A stretch of DNA of 64,000 nucleotides from Brevibacillus gelatini (lineage in GTDB: Bacteria > Bacillota > Bacilli > Brevibacillales > Brevibacillaceae). Under the pieces are notes generated by a model. The model ran no database searches. It had not been told where the DNA came from and saw nothing but the letters and a program-made list of their open reading frames with translations. Where the stretch lies: positions 310,001 through 374,000 of the forward strand of contig NZ_RHHS01000017.1 in NCBI RefSeq assembly GCF_003710935.1. The letters run 5' to 3'. The position numbers and the translations under genes were made by a program. This document shows, in pieces, positions 26,348 through 35,471 of this stretch. How positions within the stretch are numbered: the first letter of the stretch is position 1; every line of letters starts with the position of its first letter.

Positions 26348-27207
26348 TTCAAACGATGTTGCAACTATCCACCATCGAGGAATTGCGCATTCACATAAAA
26401 GCAGCACGGCAGCAAGGAAAGAAGATCGGCTTTGTGCCGACCATGGGCTTTTTGCATGAAGGACACTTGAGCCTGGTCAAAGCGGCACGGGAAAAGTGCG
26501 ATCTTGTCGTCATGAGTATTTTCGTCAATCCGCTGCAATTTGGACCGAACGAAGATTTTGAACGGTATCCGCGCGACATCGAGCGCGACAGCAAGATGGC
26601 GGCAGAGGCGGGAGTCGATCTGCTGTTCACTCCGTCTGTCGAGGAAATGTACCCGAAACCGATTTTGACGACGGTGTCGGTCGCCAATGTGACAACGCCT
26701 TTGTGCGGAGCTTCCCGCCCCGGTCACTTTGACGGAGTATCGACAGTCGTGCTGAAACTGTTTTCCATCGTTCAGCCTGACTGTGCCTTTTTCGGGCAAA
26801 AAGACGCCCAGCAAGTGGCTGTCGTCACGCAGATGGTCCAAGACTTGTCGATTCCGGTTGAAGTCATCCCGTGTCCGATCGTGCGGGAAGCGGACGGACT
26901 GGCGATGAGCTCGCGCAACGTCTATTTGTCGGCAGAGGAACGCGCGCAGGCGCTGGTTCTCTCGCAAAGCTTGCAACAGGCGTCGGCATGGCTCAAGGAG
27001 GGGCGGCCGCTTGACGAGATCAAACAGCGTATCAAGCAGATGATTGCGGACAAGCCGCTCGCAGAGATCGACTACGTGGAAATTTTGCGCTATCCCGAAC
27101 TGCAGCCGGTAGAAAACGAGGTATCTGGGCAGACCATTATCGTCGCGCTCGCTGTTCGCTTTGGCAAAACACGCCTGATTGACAATCTGATTGCCGAAAT
27201 CCGCTAA
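26344..27207 (+). CDS. panC: Pantothenate synthetase
   Basis: ATP-dependent condensation of pantoate with beta-alanine. In the 287-residue protein [14 protein letters not shown] near residue 33 holds the HIGH-like nucleotide motif; [20 protein letters not shown] and the KMSKS-like MSSRNVYLS follow. It begins in an ATGA overlap with panB and is followed after 55 bases by panD, completing the pathway. Confidence 0.96.
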   Translation: MIQTMLQLSTIEELRIHIKAARQQGKKIGFVPTMGFLHEGHLSLVKAAREKCDLVVMSIFVNPLQFGPNEDFERYPRDIERDSKMAAEAGVDLLFTPSVEEMYPKPILTTVSVANVTTPLCGASRPGHFDGVSTVVLKLFSIVQPDCAFFGQKDAQQVAVVTQMVQDLSIPVEVIPCPIVREADGLAMSSRNVYLSAEERAQALVLSQSLQQASAWLKEGRPLDEIKQRIKQMIADKPLAEIDYVEILRYPELQPVENEVSGQTIIVALAVRFGKTRLIDNLIAEIR

Positions 27208-27262
27208 CCGAGACGACATTTTCAATAAAACCATTTCGGAGAATGACAAGGGAGGAATACCC

Positions 27263-27646
27263 GTGTTTCGCACTATGATGAAGGCAAAAATCCATCGTGC
27301 CACGGTAACGGAAGCGAATCTGAACTACGTGGGCAGCATTACCATCGACAAAAACATCTTGGATGCACTGGATATTTTGCCGAACGAAAAAGTGCAGATC
27401 GTCAACAACAACAACGGCGCCCGTCTGGAAACGTACGTCATTGAAGGGGAGCCAGGCAGCGGTGTAATTTGTCTGAACGGCGCAGCCGCCCGGCTCGTGC
27501 AGAAAGGCGACATCGTCATCATTATCGCTTACGCCATGATGACAGATGAACAGGCGCGCACGCACAAGCCACGTGTCGCCATTATGGACGAGCACAACCG
27601 GATCAAGGAAATGCTTGGCGAGGAAATACACGCGACCATCCTGTAG
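27263..27646 (+). CDS. panD: Aspartate 1-decarboxylase (pyruvoyl enzyme)
   Basis: Makes beta-alanine from aspartate. The proenzyme cleaves itself between G24 and S25 in NYVGSITID to form the pyruvoyl cofactor. Starting at the GTG at 27263 (behind GGGAGGAA) gives 127 residues, the usual length; an in-frame ATG farther upstream inside panC is rejected. NGAAARLV and [10 protein letters not shown] are conserved family segments. It is the last pan gene, followed by a hairpin that overlaps the ribosome site of the next gene. Confidence 0.96.
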   Translation: MFRTMMKAKIHRATVTEANLNYVGSITIDKNILDALDILPNEKVQIVNNNNGARLETYVIEGEPGSGVICLNGAAARLVQKGDIVIIIAYAMMTDEQARTHKPRVAIMDEHNRIKEMLGEEIHATIL

Positions 27647-27669
27647 GCGAGGCGCTTTTTTCGCATAGA

Positions 27670-27725
27670 GCCACCTGCCTTGTGAGACAATGAAACTACT
27701 CTTGCCTCACAGGGGGGTGGCTTTT
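27670..27725 (+). terminator. Hairpin ending panBCD that covers the next ribosome site
   Basis: Bases 27670-27686 (GCCACCTGCCTTGTGAG) pair with 27706-27721 (CTCACAGGGGGGTGGC) with small internal mismatches, followed by TTTT. The AGGGGGGTGG in the 3' arm is the ribosome-binding site of the TPR gene starting at 27729, so folding would both terminate transcription and hide that site. Confidence 0.6.
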
Positions 27726-27728
27726 CCC

Positions 27729-29213
27729 GTGAAAATCGAAGACTGGTTTCAGAAGCTGCGTACGAAAGCGCAGAGCATAGAAGAGCGGTGGAAGGAAGCG
27801 TCGGAGCAGGAGCGGCTTCAACTAGCGGACCAACTGTTTTACTTGCGTCAGGTGAGCGACACGGTTGTAGATTTGTGGTTGCAGTTTGAAGAAAAGCTGT
27901 CCAATGCCATCCGCCATATCAAGCAAATGGAAGGACAACTGCCCCAAGCCATGCAACAGGAGAAGGCAGAATCGACCTTGCCAACAGAAGAGGAAGCGCT
28001 TGTCCAGCATAAAGAGGCTGACAATGAGACTGTAAACGAAGCGGAAAGTGAGCCGAAGCAAGGCAAGCTGCCGCAAGAGCTGCATGCGTATGAGCCGCTC
28101 TTTCGCCGTGGAGAAGGGTTTTACCATCTGCGCATGTTTCAGGACGCCAAAAAATGCTTTGCCCAGCTTGTGCAGGAGTCGCCGGACTGGGAAAGCGGCA
28201 GGCTGTATTACGCCTACAGCCTGCTGTTTTGCGGCGAGCTGGAAACGGCTTTTCGCGAGTTTCGCCTGCTCGCCAAGTCGGCAAGCTCGCCAAATGTCGT
28301 CGCCATCAGCTACAACGCCATCGGCTGCATCCTCGCCGAGGAAAAGCAATGGCTGGAGGCGGCGCAAGCGTTCAAAACCTCGCTTGAGGCAAAGCCTGAG
28401 CAGCAAGAAGCGAGGTACAATCTCGCACTTTGCTACTTGATGGATGGCGATGCCAAGGAAGCGCTGGATGAGATCGAAGGCTATTTGCAAAAGCATGAAC
28501 ATGATTGGGAAGCACAGTTGCTCTGGCTGCGCGCCGCCCAGCTGTTGATTCAGATGGACGAGAAGGCAGAGCCTGCCCAGCCTTCCAGCCTGACGTTGCC
28601 GAATCGCAAGCTGGACAGCGAGACGCTGCAGGAAATGGCTCATTTGTACGAAGCGGGGGGCAATTATCACCGCGCGCAAATCTGCTATCATTTTTTGACC
28701 GAGCGCCTGCCCAATGAAGGCTGGGCGTGGCACGGACTGGCGTGGAACACGTGGCTGATCGCTGGCAGCAAACGGGCGTTGACGTTGATGAAAAAAGCAA
28801 TCAGCCTGGCTCCCGGAGAGGACGACTTCGTTTTCAGCTACGGCTGGATGCAGCTGTTCGACGGGAACATTCCGGGTGCAATCGCAGCGTTTCGCCACAT
28901 GTTGGAAAAAGACAGTGCCAATCGCCTTGGTCAGTCCGGGATGATCTCCGTCTTTGAAAAAGTAGGAGAGACGCGAGAAGCAAAACGGTTGGCCAAGCAG
29001 TTTCTGGACGATCCCGATCCGTACATCCGTTCCCTGGGTTATTTTCATTTAGGCAGACTGGCAATGATCGAGGAAAACTGGCGGCTGGCAGAGCAGTATT
29101 TCCAGCGCACGCTCCCTCATGTCGATCAGTTCCGCGAAATTCCCATCTACCTGCAATTGTGTGCAAGCAAGCTCGGTGGGCAAGCGGTGCAGGGCGAGCC
29201 TGTGCAGCGGTAA
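27729..29213 (+). CDS. TPR-repeat protein of unknown function
   Basis: This 494-residue protein has an N-terminal helical region (about 1-110) with a glutamate/glutamine-rich linker, then several tetratricopeptide repeats, for example YEPLFRRGEGFYHLRMFQDAKKCFAQLVQ and AARYNLALCYLMDGDAKEALDEI-like units. No signal peptide, membrane segment or enzyme motif is visible, so it is probably a cytoplasmic scaffold. The GTG at 27729 is chosen for its AGGGGGGTGG site; an ATG 13 codons upstream lacks one. B. subtilis has no counterpart between panD and dinG. Confidence 0.75.
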   Translation: MKIEDWFQKLRTKAQSIEERWKEASEQERLQLADQLFYLRQVSDTVVDLWLQFEEKLSNAIRHIKQMEGQLPQAMQQEKAESTLPTEEEALVQHKEADNETVNEAESEPKQGKLPQELHAYEPLFRRGEGFYHLRMFQDAKKCFAQLVQESPDWESGRLYYAYSLLFCGELETAFREFRLLAKSASSPNVVAISYNAIGCILAEEKQWLEAAQAFKTSLEAKPEQQEARYNLALCYLMDGDAKEALDEIEGYLQKHEHDWEAQLLWLRAAQLLIQMDEKAEPAQPSSLTLPNRKLDSETLQEMAHLYEAGGNYHRAQICYHFLTERLPNEGWAWHGLAWNTWLIAGSKRALTLMKKAISLAPGEDDFVFSYGWMQLFDGNIPGAIAAFRHMLEKDSANRLGQSGMISVFEKVGETREAKRLAKQFLDDPDPYIRSLGYFHLGRLAMIEENWRLAEQYFQRTLPHVDQFREIPIYLQLCASKLGGQAVQGEPVQR

Positions 29214-29304
29214 TTGCGTCCTGCAAGCAGGAATATTTCCATCGTTGCCGAATGTGAATGAGTGCGGATGAGACTTATCCGCCCAGGTTACGAGGTGACA
29301 ACGG

Positions 29305-32205
29305 TTGAATCGATTACTTGTAGTAGATTTTGAGACGACGGGGAGCCATCCGCGGCAGGGAGACAGCATCATTCAGATCGGCGCTGTGGCCATTGACGAC
29401 GGCCGGATCACAGAACGCTTCTCGACCCTGATTCATCCCGGACAGGACATCCCCCCTTTTATTACCCAGCTAACGGGAATTACCAATGAGATGGTGGCCG
29501 ATGCCCCGACATTGGAAGAGGTATTTCCTCGATTCTTGCGACTATTGGATGGACGGGTGTTTGTCGCCCATAATGCAAGTTTTGATCTCCAATTTTTACA
29601 AGAAGCCCTGCTGAGTCAGGGCTATTATGCATTTGACGGCTATGTGCTCGACACGGTGGAGCTGTCCCGTCTGCTTTTGCCGATGCAAAACAGCTACAGG
29701 CTCGGCGAGCTGGCGTCAGAGCTTGACATCGTGCACGACAATCCGCATCAGGCGGACAGTGATGCGCTGGCCACGGCCCGGCTGTTTTTGCATTTGCTCG
29801 ATATTTTGCAGCAATTGCCGCTTGTGACCATTCAGCGGCTGCAAATGCTCGTTTCGTCGTTTCGCTCGGACATCAGCGTCCTTTTGCGGCAGATTGAGAT
29901 GGAAAAGCTGACGGAGCTGCCCGAGCTCGGGGACGAGCCGGCGGGAGAAAAATCGCAGTTGTGGGACATCTACCGTCAGATCGCATTGAAAAAGCGCAAG
30001 GAAAAGCTGAAAGCGAGCTTCCAGCGCCCCATGGGTGATTGGGGCAAGGCCAAAGCATTTGCGGAGCAGTTGGAGAAGCTCATGGACGAGCAGGGACAGC
30101 TGCAGGCGAACTTGAGCGGCTTTCAGCGGCGGGAAGCGCAGGAAGCGATGATGCACGCGGTTTTTGACGCGATGCAGGATGGCAAGCACCTGCTGGCAGA
30201 GGCAGGAACAGGCACAGGCAAGTCGTTGGCCTACTTGCTGCCCGGCATCATTTGGGCGCAGCAAAACCGGGAGCAGTTGGTGGTCAGCACGAACACGATC
30301 CAGTTGCAAGAGCAGCTGCTTCACAAAGAAATTGCCACCTTGCAGAAATCGCTGCCGTTTTCCTTTACCGCTGCTACATTGAAGGGCAGGGGCAACTACT
30401 TGTGCCTGCGCAAGTTCGAGCAGGCGCTGGATGAGCCGGTGGAAGGCAGCAGCCAGGAAATGCGGCTGGCAAAAGGGCAACTGCTTACCTGGCTCACCCA
30501 GACGGAGACAGGCGATGTGGAGGAATTGAGCATGCCGCCGAGCGGACAGCTTTTGTGGCAGCAGGTCAAAAGCGATACCGGCTCGTGCCTGAACCGCGCC
30601 TGCCCGTGGTTTAGCCGCTGCTACTACTTCCAGGCAAAAGAACGGGCAAAGGAAGCGGATGTTCTCATCGTCAACCACGCCCTGCTCATCAGCGATCTGC
30701 AAGCGGAGAACCGGATTTTGCCGCCCTACGAGGTCGCGATCATCGACGAGGCGCATCATCTGGAGGATGCGGCTACCCAGCATTTGGGCAAACAGTTGAC
30801 GACAACGCAGCTGTTGTTTTTGCTCGACCGGGCTTCCCCGGAAAACGGGAATGCGATCGCACGCTTCACAGCAGAGCTTGCAAGCTGGCAGCCTGCGGTC
30901 TCACAGGAGCTGTCTGTGCACCTCAGCCAATGCAAAAAGCTGTCTGTTTCCTTGCGGGACAAAGCGCAGCAATTGAACCAGCTTTTGTTCGCATGGGCTT
31001 CGCAGCGGGCAGAAGAGACGACGGACGCTGGCCGCGAGACGGTGCGCTACCGCGCAGCCTCCTTCACGGGGAAGAACGAAAAAATCCGCAAAGTGACGAA
31101 AAAGCTGCTGGAAGGCATGACGGACTTCGCTCAGCACCTGGAGCAAATGCTAAAAAGCGTTCCCCAGGAAGAGAAGCCGCCGTTTTCCATCCGCAGCTTT
31201 CAAACCGATTTATACGGTCTGCTCAAGGAATGGCAGCAGGTGATGGAGCTTTTGCATTTCTTTTTGCTCGACCAAGACGACGAATACGTCTACTGGATGG
31301 AGGTCGAGTCCCGCATGGCGCGCAAGCAGGTGCATCTGTCTGCAGCATTGCTGAACGTGGCAGACTCGCTTGCGGAGCCGCTTTTTTCGCAAAAGCGCAG
31401 CCTGATTATGACGTCCGCCACCTTGACGGTCAAAGGCAGTTTTTCCTACGTGATGAGCCGCTTTGGCCTGGACAAGCTCCCCGCTGAACGGGTGCGCACG
31501 CTGGTGCTGCCGTCTCCGTTTCATTACGAGGAACAGGGACTTTTGCTCATCCCGTCCGATTTCCCGGCACCGGGCAAAGAAAACGACCAGGCGTATCTCG
31601 ATGCGATTGTCCAGGGCTGTGTCGATGTCGTCGTCGCGTCGAAGGGCAGAACCTTGATTCTGTTCACGTCACACTCGATGCTGCGGCTGGTGTACCAGGC
31701 GATGAAGGAGCGGCTGGCCGAGGAAGCAGAGCCGTATACCCTGTTCGGGCACGGGATCGACAGCAACAACCGCAGCAAGCTGGTGCGGCTGTTCAGGACG
31801 ATGGAGCGGAGCGTGCTCCTTGGGACGAGCAGTTTTTGGGAAGGCGTGGACATCCAGGGCGAGGAACTGAGCAGTCTCGTCATCGTGCGGCTGCCGTTTA
31901 CGCCGCCGAATCATCCCGTCTATCAGGGACGCGCCGAAGCGCTCAAGGCAGAGGGGAAAAACGCGTTTATGTCGCTCTCGCTGCCACAGGCGGTCATTTT
32001 GTTCAAGCAAGGGGTTGGCCGCCTGATCCGGCATCATTTGGACCGCGGCGTCGTAGTCGTGTTCGATACGCGTGTCGTCGAATCGCGCTATGGCCGTTCG
32101 TTTTTGCAATCCCTCCCGCCGTTTCAGGTTGCGACCGGCTCCTGGCCGACGCTGCGTGAGCGAATTGCGCCGTTCCTTCGTATGCAATCCTTGTCAGATT
32201 CATAA
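29305..32205 (+). CDS. dinG: DinG-family helicase with N-terminal 3'-5' exonuclease domain
   Basis: A 966-residue protein. Residues 1-165 form a DnaQ-like exonuclease (VVDFETTGSHP, HNASFDLQFL, HQADSDALATA). The rest is an XPD/DinG superfamily 2 helicase with Walker A AEAGTGTGKSLAYLLPG near 295, DEAH in IIDEAHHLEDA, and VGRLIRHHLDRGVVVVFD near the end. Cysteines in GNYLCLRKF and CLNRACPWFSRC (C-x4-C-x5-C) match the spacing known for the iron-sulfur ligands of E. coli DinG. It starts with TTG behind GAGGTGA. Probable role: processing of damaged or structured DNA. Confidence 0.93.
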   Translation: MNRLLVVDFETTGSHPRQGDSIIQIGAVAIDDGRITERFSTLIHPGQDIPPFITQLTGITNEMVADAPTLEEVFPRFLRLLDGRVFVAHNASFDLQFLQEALLSQGYYAFDGYVLDTVELSRLLLPMQNSYRLGELASELDIVHDNPHQADSDALATARLFLHLLDILQQLPLVTIQRLQMLVSSFRSDISVLLRQIEMEKLTELPELGDEPAGEKSQLWDIYRQIALKKRKEKLKASFQRPMGDWGKAKAFAEQLEKLMDEQGQLQANLSGFQRREAQEAMMHAVFDAMQDGKHLLAEAGTGTGKSLAYLLPGIIWAQQNREQLVVSTNTIQLQEQLLHKEIATLQKSLPFSFTAATLKGRGNYLCLRKFEQALDEPVEGSSQEMRLAKGQLLTWLTQTETGDVEELSMPPSGQLLWQQVKSDTGSCLNRACPWFSRCYYFQAKERAKEADVLIVNHALLISDLQAENRILPPYEVAIIDEAHHLEDAATQHLGKQLTTTQLLFLLDRASPENGNAIARFTAELASWQPAVSQELSVHLSQCKKLSVSLRDKAQQLNQLLFAWASQRAEETTDAGRETVRYRAASFTGKNEKIRKVTKKLLEGMTDFAQHLEQMLKSVPQEEKPPFSIRSFQTDLYGLLKEWQQVMELLHFFLLDQDDEYVYWMEVESRMARKQVHLSAALLNVADSLAEPLFSQKRSLIMTSATLTVKGSFSYVMSRFGLDKLPAERVRTLVLPSPFHYEEQGLLLIPSDFPAPGKENDQAYLDAIVQGCVDVVVASKGRTLILFTSHSMLRLVYQAMKERLAEEAEPYTLFGHGIDSNNRSKLVRLFRTMERSVLLGTSSFWEGVDIQGEELSSLVIVRLPFTPPNHPVYQGRAEALKAEGKNAFMSLSLPQAVILFKQGVGRLIRHHLDRGVVVVFDTRVVESRYGRSFLQSLPPFQVATGSWPTLRERIAPFLRMQSLSDS

Positions 32206-32246
32206 AATGAAGCAATAGTCTAGCAAGGATTTAGGTGATAAAATAA

Positions 32247-33158
32247 ATGTTATGGAAAAAAAAGTGGGTCTGGCTGCTGCTCGCCGCGTGTGTAGCTTTG
32301 TTGTGCTCGTGCTCGATTGACGCCCATCTGCAGGAAGCCGTGAAGGTAGACGACCCGTTTGCTGCTGAGCGTGCGGAAGAGTTTACGGGGCTTGTCGTTA
32401 CTTTTTTGGCGCTTCCGCATGGCGAAAGCACACTGGTGCGGCTGCCGGGCGGAAAAACGATGCTGATTGACACAGGCAGCGCAGAGGATTGGGGCACGTT
32501 GTCCACGCATCTGTCTGCCGCCAAGGTGACGCGCCTCGACTATCTCGTGCTTACGAACGATCAGCCCGAGTATGCAGGAGGATACCCTTTTTTAAGCCAG
32601 CAAATCATCATCGACTCGGTCATTGTGCCCAAGCTGATTTCTCCCTCGATCCGCCAGTTCGTCCCGCTTGACCTGATCCGCAAGCAGAAAGAGATCGAGG
32701 AGAACCAGGAATTGATTCTGGATACCGACGTGACACTGGAAGCTTTGCTGCCGAGCGAACCGCTGTTTTTGTCCCCGCAGAACAATTCACTCGTCTTTTT
32801 GCTCAAGCACGGCCAATTGCGGTTTTTGTTTGCGAGCGGGATCAACGAAAAAGCCGAGGAACGCCTGCTGGAACGCCATTCCGACCGACTCAAGGCGGAA
32901 GTCCTCAAGGTCGGCGACCAGGGGAGCAATCAAGGCACTTCTCAGCCGTTTCTCACGCGGGTCGATCCGCATGTTGCCGTCATCCAGACAGGCAAGGAGC
33001 GCAGCGGGGACGGCCAGTCCGAGGTGCTGGAGCGGCTGGGCGAATCGTGGGCGGAGACGTTTGTCACAGGCAGGGACGGCTCGATTGTTATTTTGTCCAA
33101 TGGGAAAGATTACAGGGTATTCAAGCAAAAAAATAGGGGGAAGACCGAAAGTGGCTAA
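32247..33158 (+). CDS. Metallo-beta-lactamase-fold lipoprotein without metal ligands
   Basis: A 303-residue protein with a hydrophobic N-terminus ending in a lipobox-like LLCSC near residue 22, so probably membrane-anchored outside. The body resembles the ComEC-type MBL domain: LVRLPGGKTMLIDTGS, RLDYLVLT, LKVGDQGS and HVAVIQTG. The metal-binding sites are lost: the usual SHxDxDH reads LTNDQPEYAGG (102-112), and the HHGS element reads DQGS. I infer a non-hydrolytic protein. It overlaps rex by 8 bases, so the two are probably translated together. Confidence 0.7.
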   Translation: MLWKKKWVWLLLAACVALLCSCSIDAHLQEAVKVDDPFAAERAEEFTGLVVTFLALPHGESTLVRLPGGKTMLIDTGSAEDWGTLSTHLSAAKVTRLDYLVLTNDQPEYAGGYPFLSQQIIIDSVIVPKLISPSIRQFVPLDLIRKQKEIEENQELILDTDVTLEALLPSEPLFLSPQNNSLVFLLKHGQLRFLFASGINEKAEERLLERHSDRLKAEVLKVGDQGSNQGTSQPFLTRVDPHVAVIQTGKERSGDGQSEVLERLGESWAETFVTGRDGSIVILSNGKDYRVFKQKNRGKTESG

Positions 33159-33774
33159 ACACGAAAAGATTTCGGAAGCGGTCGTCCGCCGTTTGCCGAT
33201 TTATCTGCGTTACCTCAGCTATTTGCAGCAAAACGAGGTGACCACTGTTTCCTCCCAGCAAATGGGCAAAAATTTGGATGTGAATCCAGCCCAAATCCGA
33301 AAAGACCTGGCTACCTTCGGGGATTTCGGAAAAAAAGGGATTGGCTACGACGTCAATTACCTGGTGGAAAAAATACGGCAGATTTTGAAGCTGACAGAGG
33401 AAGTTCGCGTCGCCCTTGTAGGAGCCGGACATTTGGGGCATGCGATTAGCAACTACAACGCTTATTTGAAAGATAACATGCGGATTGCGGCCATTTTTGA
33501 CAACGATCCCGGCAAGCTCGGCAAAGAAGTGGCGGGCATCCCGATTCAGCCGATGGATGAACTGGCAAAAACGATCCCAGACAAGCAGATCAAGCTGGCG
33601 ATCATTACGGTTCCCGCATCGGCTGCGCAATCCGTATGTGATCTGTTGACTCAAGCGGGTATCAAGGGAATTTTGAATTTTGCTCCTACGACCATTCGCG
33701 CCAATAAAGATGTGCGCATTCACTATGCAGATGTAACATCGAATTTGCAGAGCCTGGCTTATTACTTAACGTAA
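33151..33774 (+). CDS. rex: Redox-sensing transcriptional repressor Rex
   Basis: A 207-residue repressor that senses the NADH/NAD ratio and controls fermentation and respiration genes. The N-terminal winged helix contains RLPIYLRYLSYL and SSQQMGKNLDVNPAQIRKDLATFG; the Rossmann domain has ALVGAGHLGHAI near residue 88 and FDNDPGKLG. The GTG at 33151 has AGGGGGAAG upstream. The longer open frame reaches back through the previous gene and is rejected. Position differs from B. subtilis, where rex lies elsewhere. Confidence 0.93.
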   Translation: MAKHEKISEAVVRRLPIYLRYLSYLQQNEVTTVSSQQMGKNLDVNPAQIRKDLATFGDFGKKGIGYDVNYLVEKIRQILKLTEEVRVALVGAGHLGHAISNYNAYLKDNMRIAAIFDNDPGKLGKEVAGIPIQPMDELAKTIPDKQIKLAIITVPASAAQSVCDLLTQAGIKGILNFAPTTIRANKDVRIHYADVTSNLQSLAYYLT

Positions 33775-33789
33775 GAATGGAGTGTAACG

Positions 33790-35094
33790 ATGAAAAAGAC
33801 CATCCTCATCCACGCAACAGTGATTACAGTGAACGACAAAAACGAAGTGATCCACGATGGAGCTGTCGCATTCGAGGGCGACAAGATCACGTATGTAGGA
33901 CCAACTCCTGAGGATCTTACGGATGCCGGCTACGATGAAGTCATTGACCAAAAAGGCGACTTCATCCTGCCAGGACTGATTAATACGCACGGACACGCGG
34001 GCATGTCGCTTCTGCGCGGCTATGCCGACGATTTGCCGCTGCAGCAGTGGCTGGAAGAAAAAATGTGGCCGCTGGAAGCGCAATTTACCGCTGATTCCGT
34101 CAAATGGGGAACCCAGTTGTCGCTGATCGAAATGATCCGCACGGGTACCACGACATTCGTGGATATGTACGATCACATGGATGAGGTAGCCAAGGCGGTA
34201 GAAGCATCCGGCATGCGCGCCCGCCTGTGCCGCGGCATGATCGGACTGTGCTCGGAGGAAGAGCGTCAAACCAAGCTCGCCGACGCAACTGCCTTTGCCA
34301 AAGAATGGCACAACCAGGCAGACGGCCGTATTACCGTCATGATGGCACCGCATGCGCCGTACACTTGCTCGCCGGAATTCATCACGCAAATTATTGAAAA
34401 AGCGGACGAACTGTCCCTGCCACTGCACATCCATATGTCCGAAACGGCCTGGGAAGTCGGCCAAAACGAGAAAGACTACGGTCTGCGTCCGGTTGCTCAC
34501 CTGGAGAAACTCGGCATGTTCAACCGCCCGACACTGGTCGCACATGCTGTACATTTGACGGATGAAGAGATTGACATCTTGGCAAAATACAAAGTGAGAG
34601 TGTCGCATAACGTCGTGAGCAACCTGAAGCTGGCGAGCGGCGTAGCTCCTGTGCCAAAAATGCTGGCAAAAGGCGTGAGCGTCTCGCTTGGCACAGACAG
34701 CTCGGCGAGCAACAACAACCTCAACCTGTTTGAAGAATTGAAGCTCGCGGCGATTTTGCACAAAGGCGTAAACAACGACCCGGTTGCCGTGCCAGCCGAA
34801 GAAGCGTTGCGCATGGCGACACGCTACGGCGCAGACGGCGTATTCCAGTCGGACACGCTCGGCAGCATCGAAGTAGGCAAACAGGCTGACCTGATCGTTC
34901 TCGACAGCCATCAAGCCCATTTCCACCCGGCGCACGAGCCGATTTCCCATGTCGTCTATGCCGCCAATGGCCGCGATGTCAAAGACACGATTGTTGCGGG
35001 CAAATTTTTGATGCGCAACCACAAGCTGCTCACAATCGACGAGGAGAGGGCTATCTACGAAGCGAACCGTATGTTCCAGAAGTTGAAACGGTAA
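33790..35094 (+). CDS. mtaD: 5-methylthioadenosine/S-adenosylhomocysteine deaminase
   Basis: A 434-residue amidohydrolase of the MtaD/ATZ-TRZ group, which deaminates SAH, methylthioadenosine or related nucleosides. The metal ligands are present: LPGLINTHGHAGMSLLRG near residue 59 (HxH), HIHMSE (His), and GTDSSASNNNLNLFEEL (Asp). The ATG is preceded by GGAGTG. It follows rex by 15 bases. The exact substrate (SAH versus another purine) cannot be settled from motifs. Confidence 0.85.
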   Translation: MKKTILIHATVITVNDKNEVIHDGAVAFEGDKITYVGPTPEDLTDAGYDEVIDQKGDFILPGLINTHGHAGMSLLRGYADDLPLQQWLEEKMWPLEAQFTADSVKWGTQLSLIEMIRTGTTTFVDMYDHMDEVAKAVEASGMRARLCRGMIGLCSEEERQTKLADATAFAKEWHNQADGRITVMMAPHAPYTCSPEFITQIIEKADELSLPLHIHMSETAWEVGQNEKDYGLRPVAHLEKLGMFNRPTLVAHAVHLTDEEIDILAKYKVRVSHNVVSNLKLASGVAPVPKMLAKGVSVSLGTDSSASNNNLNLFEELKLAAILHKGVNNDPVAVPAEEALRMATRYGADGVFQSDTLGSIEVGKQADLIVLDSHQAHFHPAHEPISHVVYAANGRDVKDTIVAGKFLMRNHKLLTIDEERAIYEANRMFQKLKR

Positions 35095-35098
35095 AAGG

Positions 35099-35122
35099 CT
35101 CCTGTCTGGTGTGGGACAGGAG
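35099..35122 (+). repeat. Hairpin after mtaD without U tract
   Basis: CTCCTGTC (35099-35106) pairs with GACAGGAG (35115-35122) around an 8-base loop. There is no run of T after it, so it is only a weak terminator candidate. Confidence 0.4.
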
Positions 35123-35174
35123 TAAGGGAGTGTAGGTGTAGGTAGGGGAATATGGGTACTACATCATGCCGTGC

Positions 35175-35336
35175 TCATTTTCGCCACAACTCTGTCAGGG
35201 GATGATGGCGAAAATGCAGTGTGGGTGTGTGTGACAGTTGACGCAATGGAGAAGACAATGCAGCCCAGGAGACTCGGTATTCCTGTAGCAAAAACCCTAG
35301 GATGTCAGGAGATGCGTTTTGTTGCGGTGACTTCAC
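35175..35336 (-). CDS. Small minus-strand protein, probable forespore gene
   Basis: A 53-residue open frame starting with GTG at 35336 and not recognisable as a known family. Support comes from its signals: a full AAGGAGGTGA ribosome site (35350-35341) four bases before the GTG, and a SigG-type promoter just upstream (35393-35364). The product is basic and rich in leucine, serine, histidine and proline, with NASPDILGFLLQEYRVSW near the start and no clear membrane segment. It lies in the otherwise gene-free gap between mtaD and the next plus-strand gene. It could be a small spore protein. Confidence 0.5.
   Translation of the reverse strand: MKSPQQNASPDILGFLLQEYRVSWAALSSPLRQLSHTPTLHFRHHPLTELWRK
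35176..35216. repeat. 10-bp inverted repeat around the end of the small gene
   Basis: CATTTTCGCC (35176-35185) and GGCGAAAATG (35207-35216) are perfect inverted repeats 21 bases apart. They span the stop codon of the minus-strand small gene and may act as a stabilising 3' hairpin; no U tract follows on the minus strand. Confidence 0.55.
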
Positions 35337-35363
35337 GCGCTCACCTCCTTGCGGGTGTATCAG

Positions 35364-35393
35364 TAGTATGACCGCCCGGCCCCGAGCTATGAA
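35364..35393 (-). promoter_or_regulatory. Candidate SigG (forespore) promoter
   Basis: On the minus strand, TTCATA (35393-35388), 17 bases, then CATACTA (35370-35364). The -10 is an exact match to the forespore SigG consensus CATnmTA, and the -35 matches gmATr at four of five positions. It would start transcription about 20 bases before the small gene. Confidence 0.55.
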
Positions 35394-35471
35394 TAGCAAC
35401 TTTTCCGTGTCGTTCTAAAACCTTCCCGTATAGCATAGGCTAGAGACAAAAATGGGACAGGGGGAACGGAA

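Noticed and set aside
35420-35442. A SigK promoter with CATAGGCTA before the gene at 35472.
   Set aside because: The nearest AC is only 12 bases upstream rather than 16-17.
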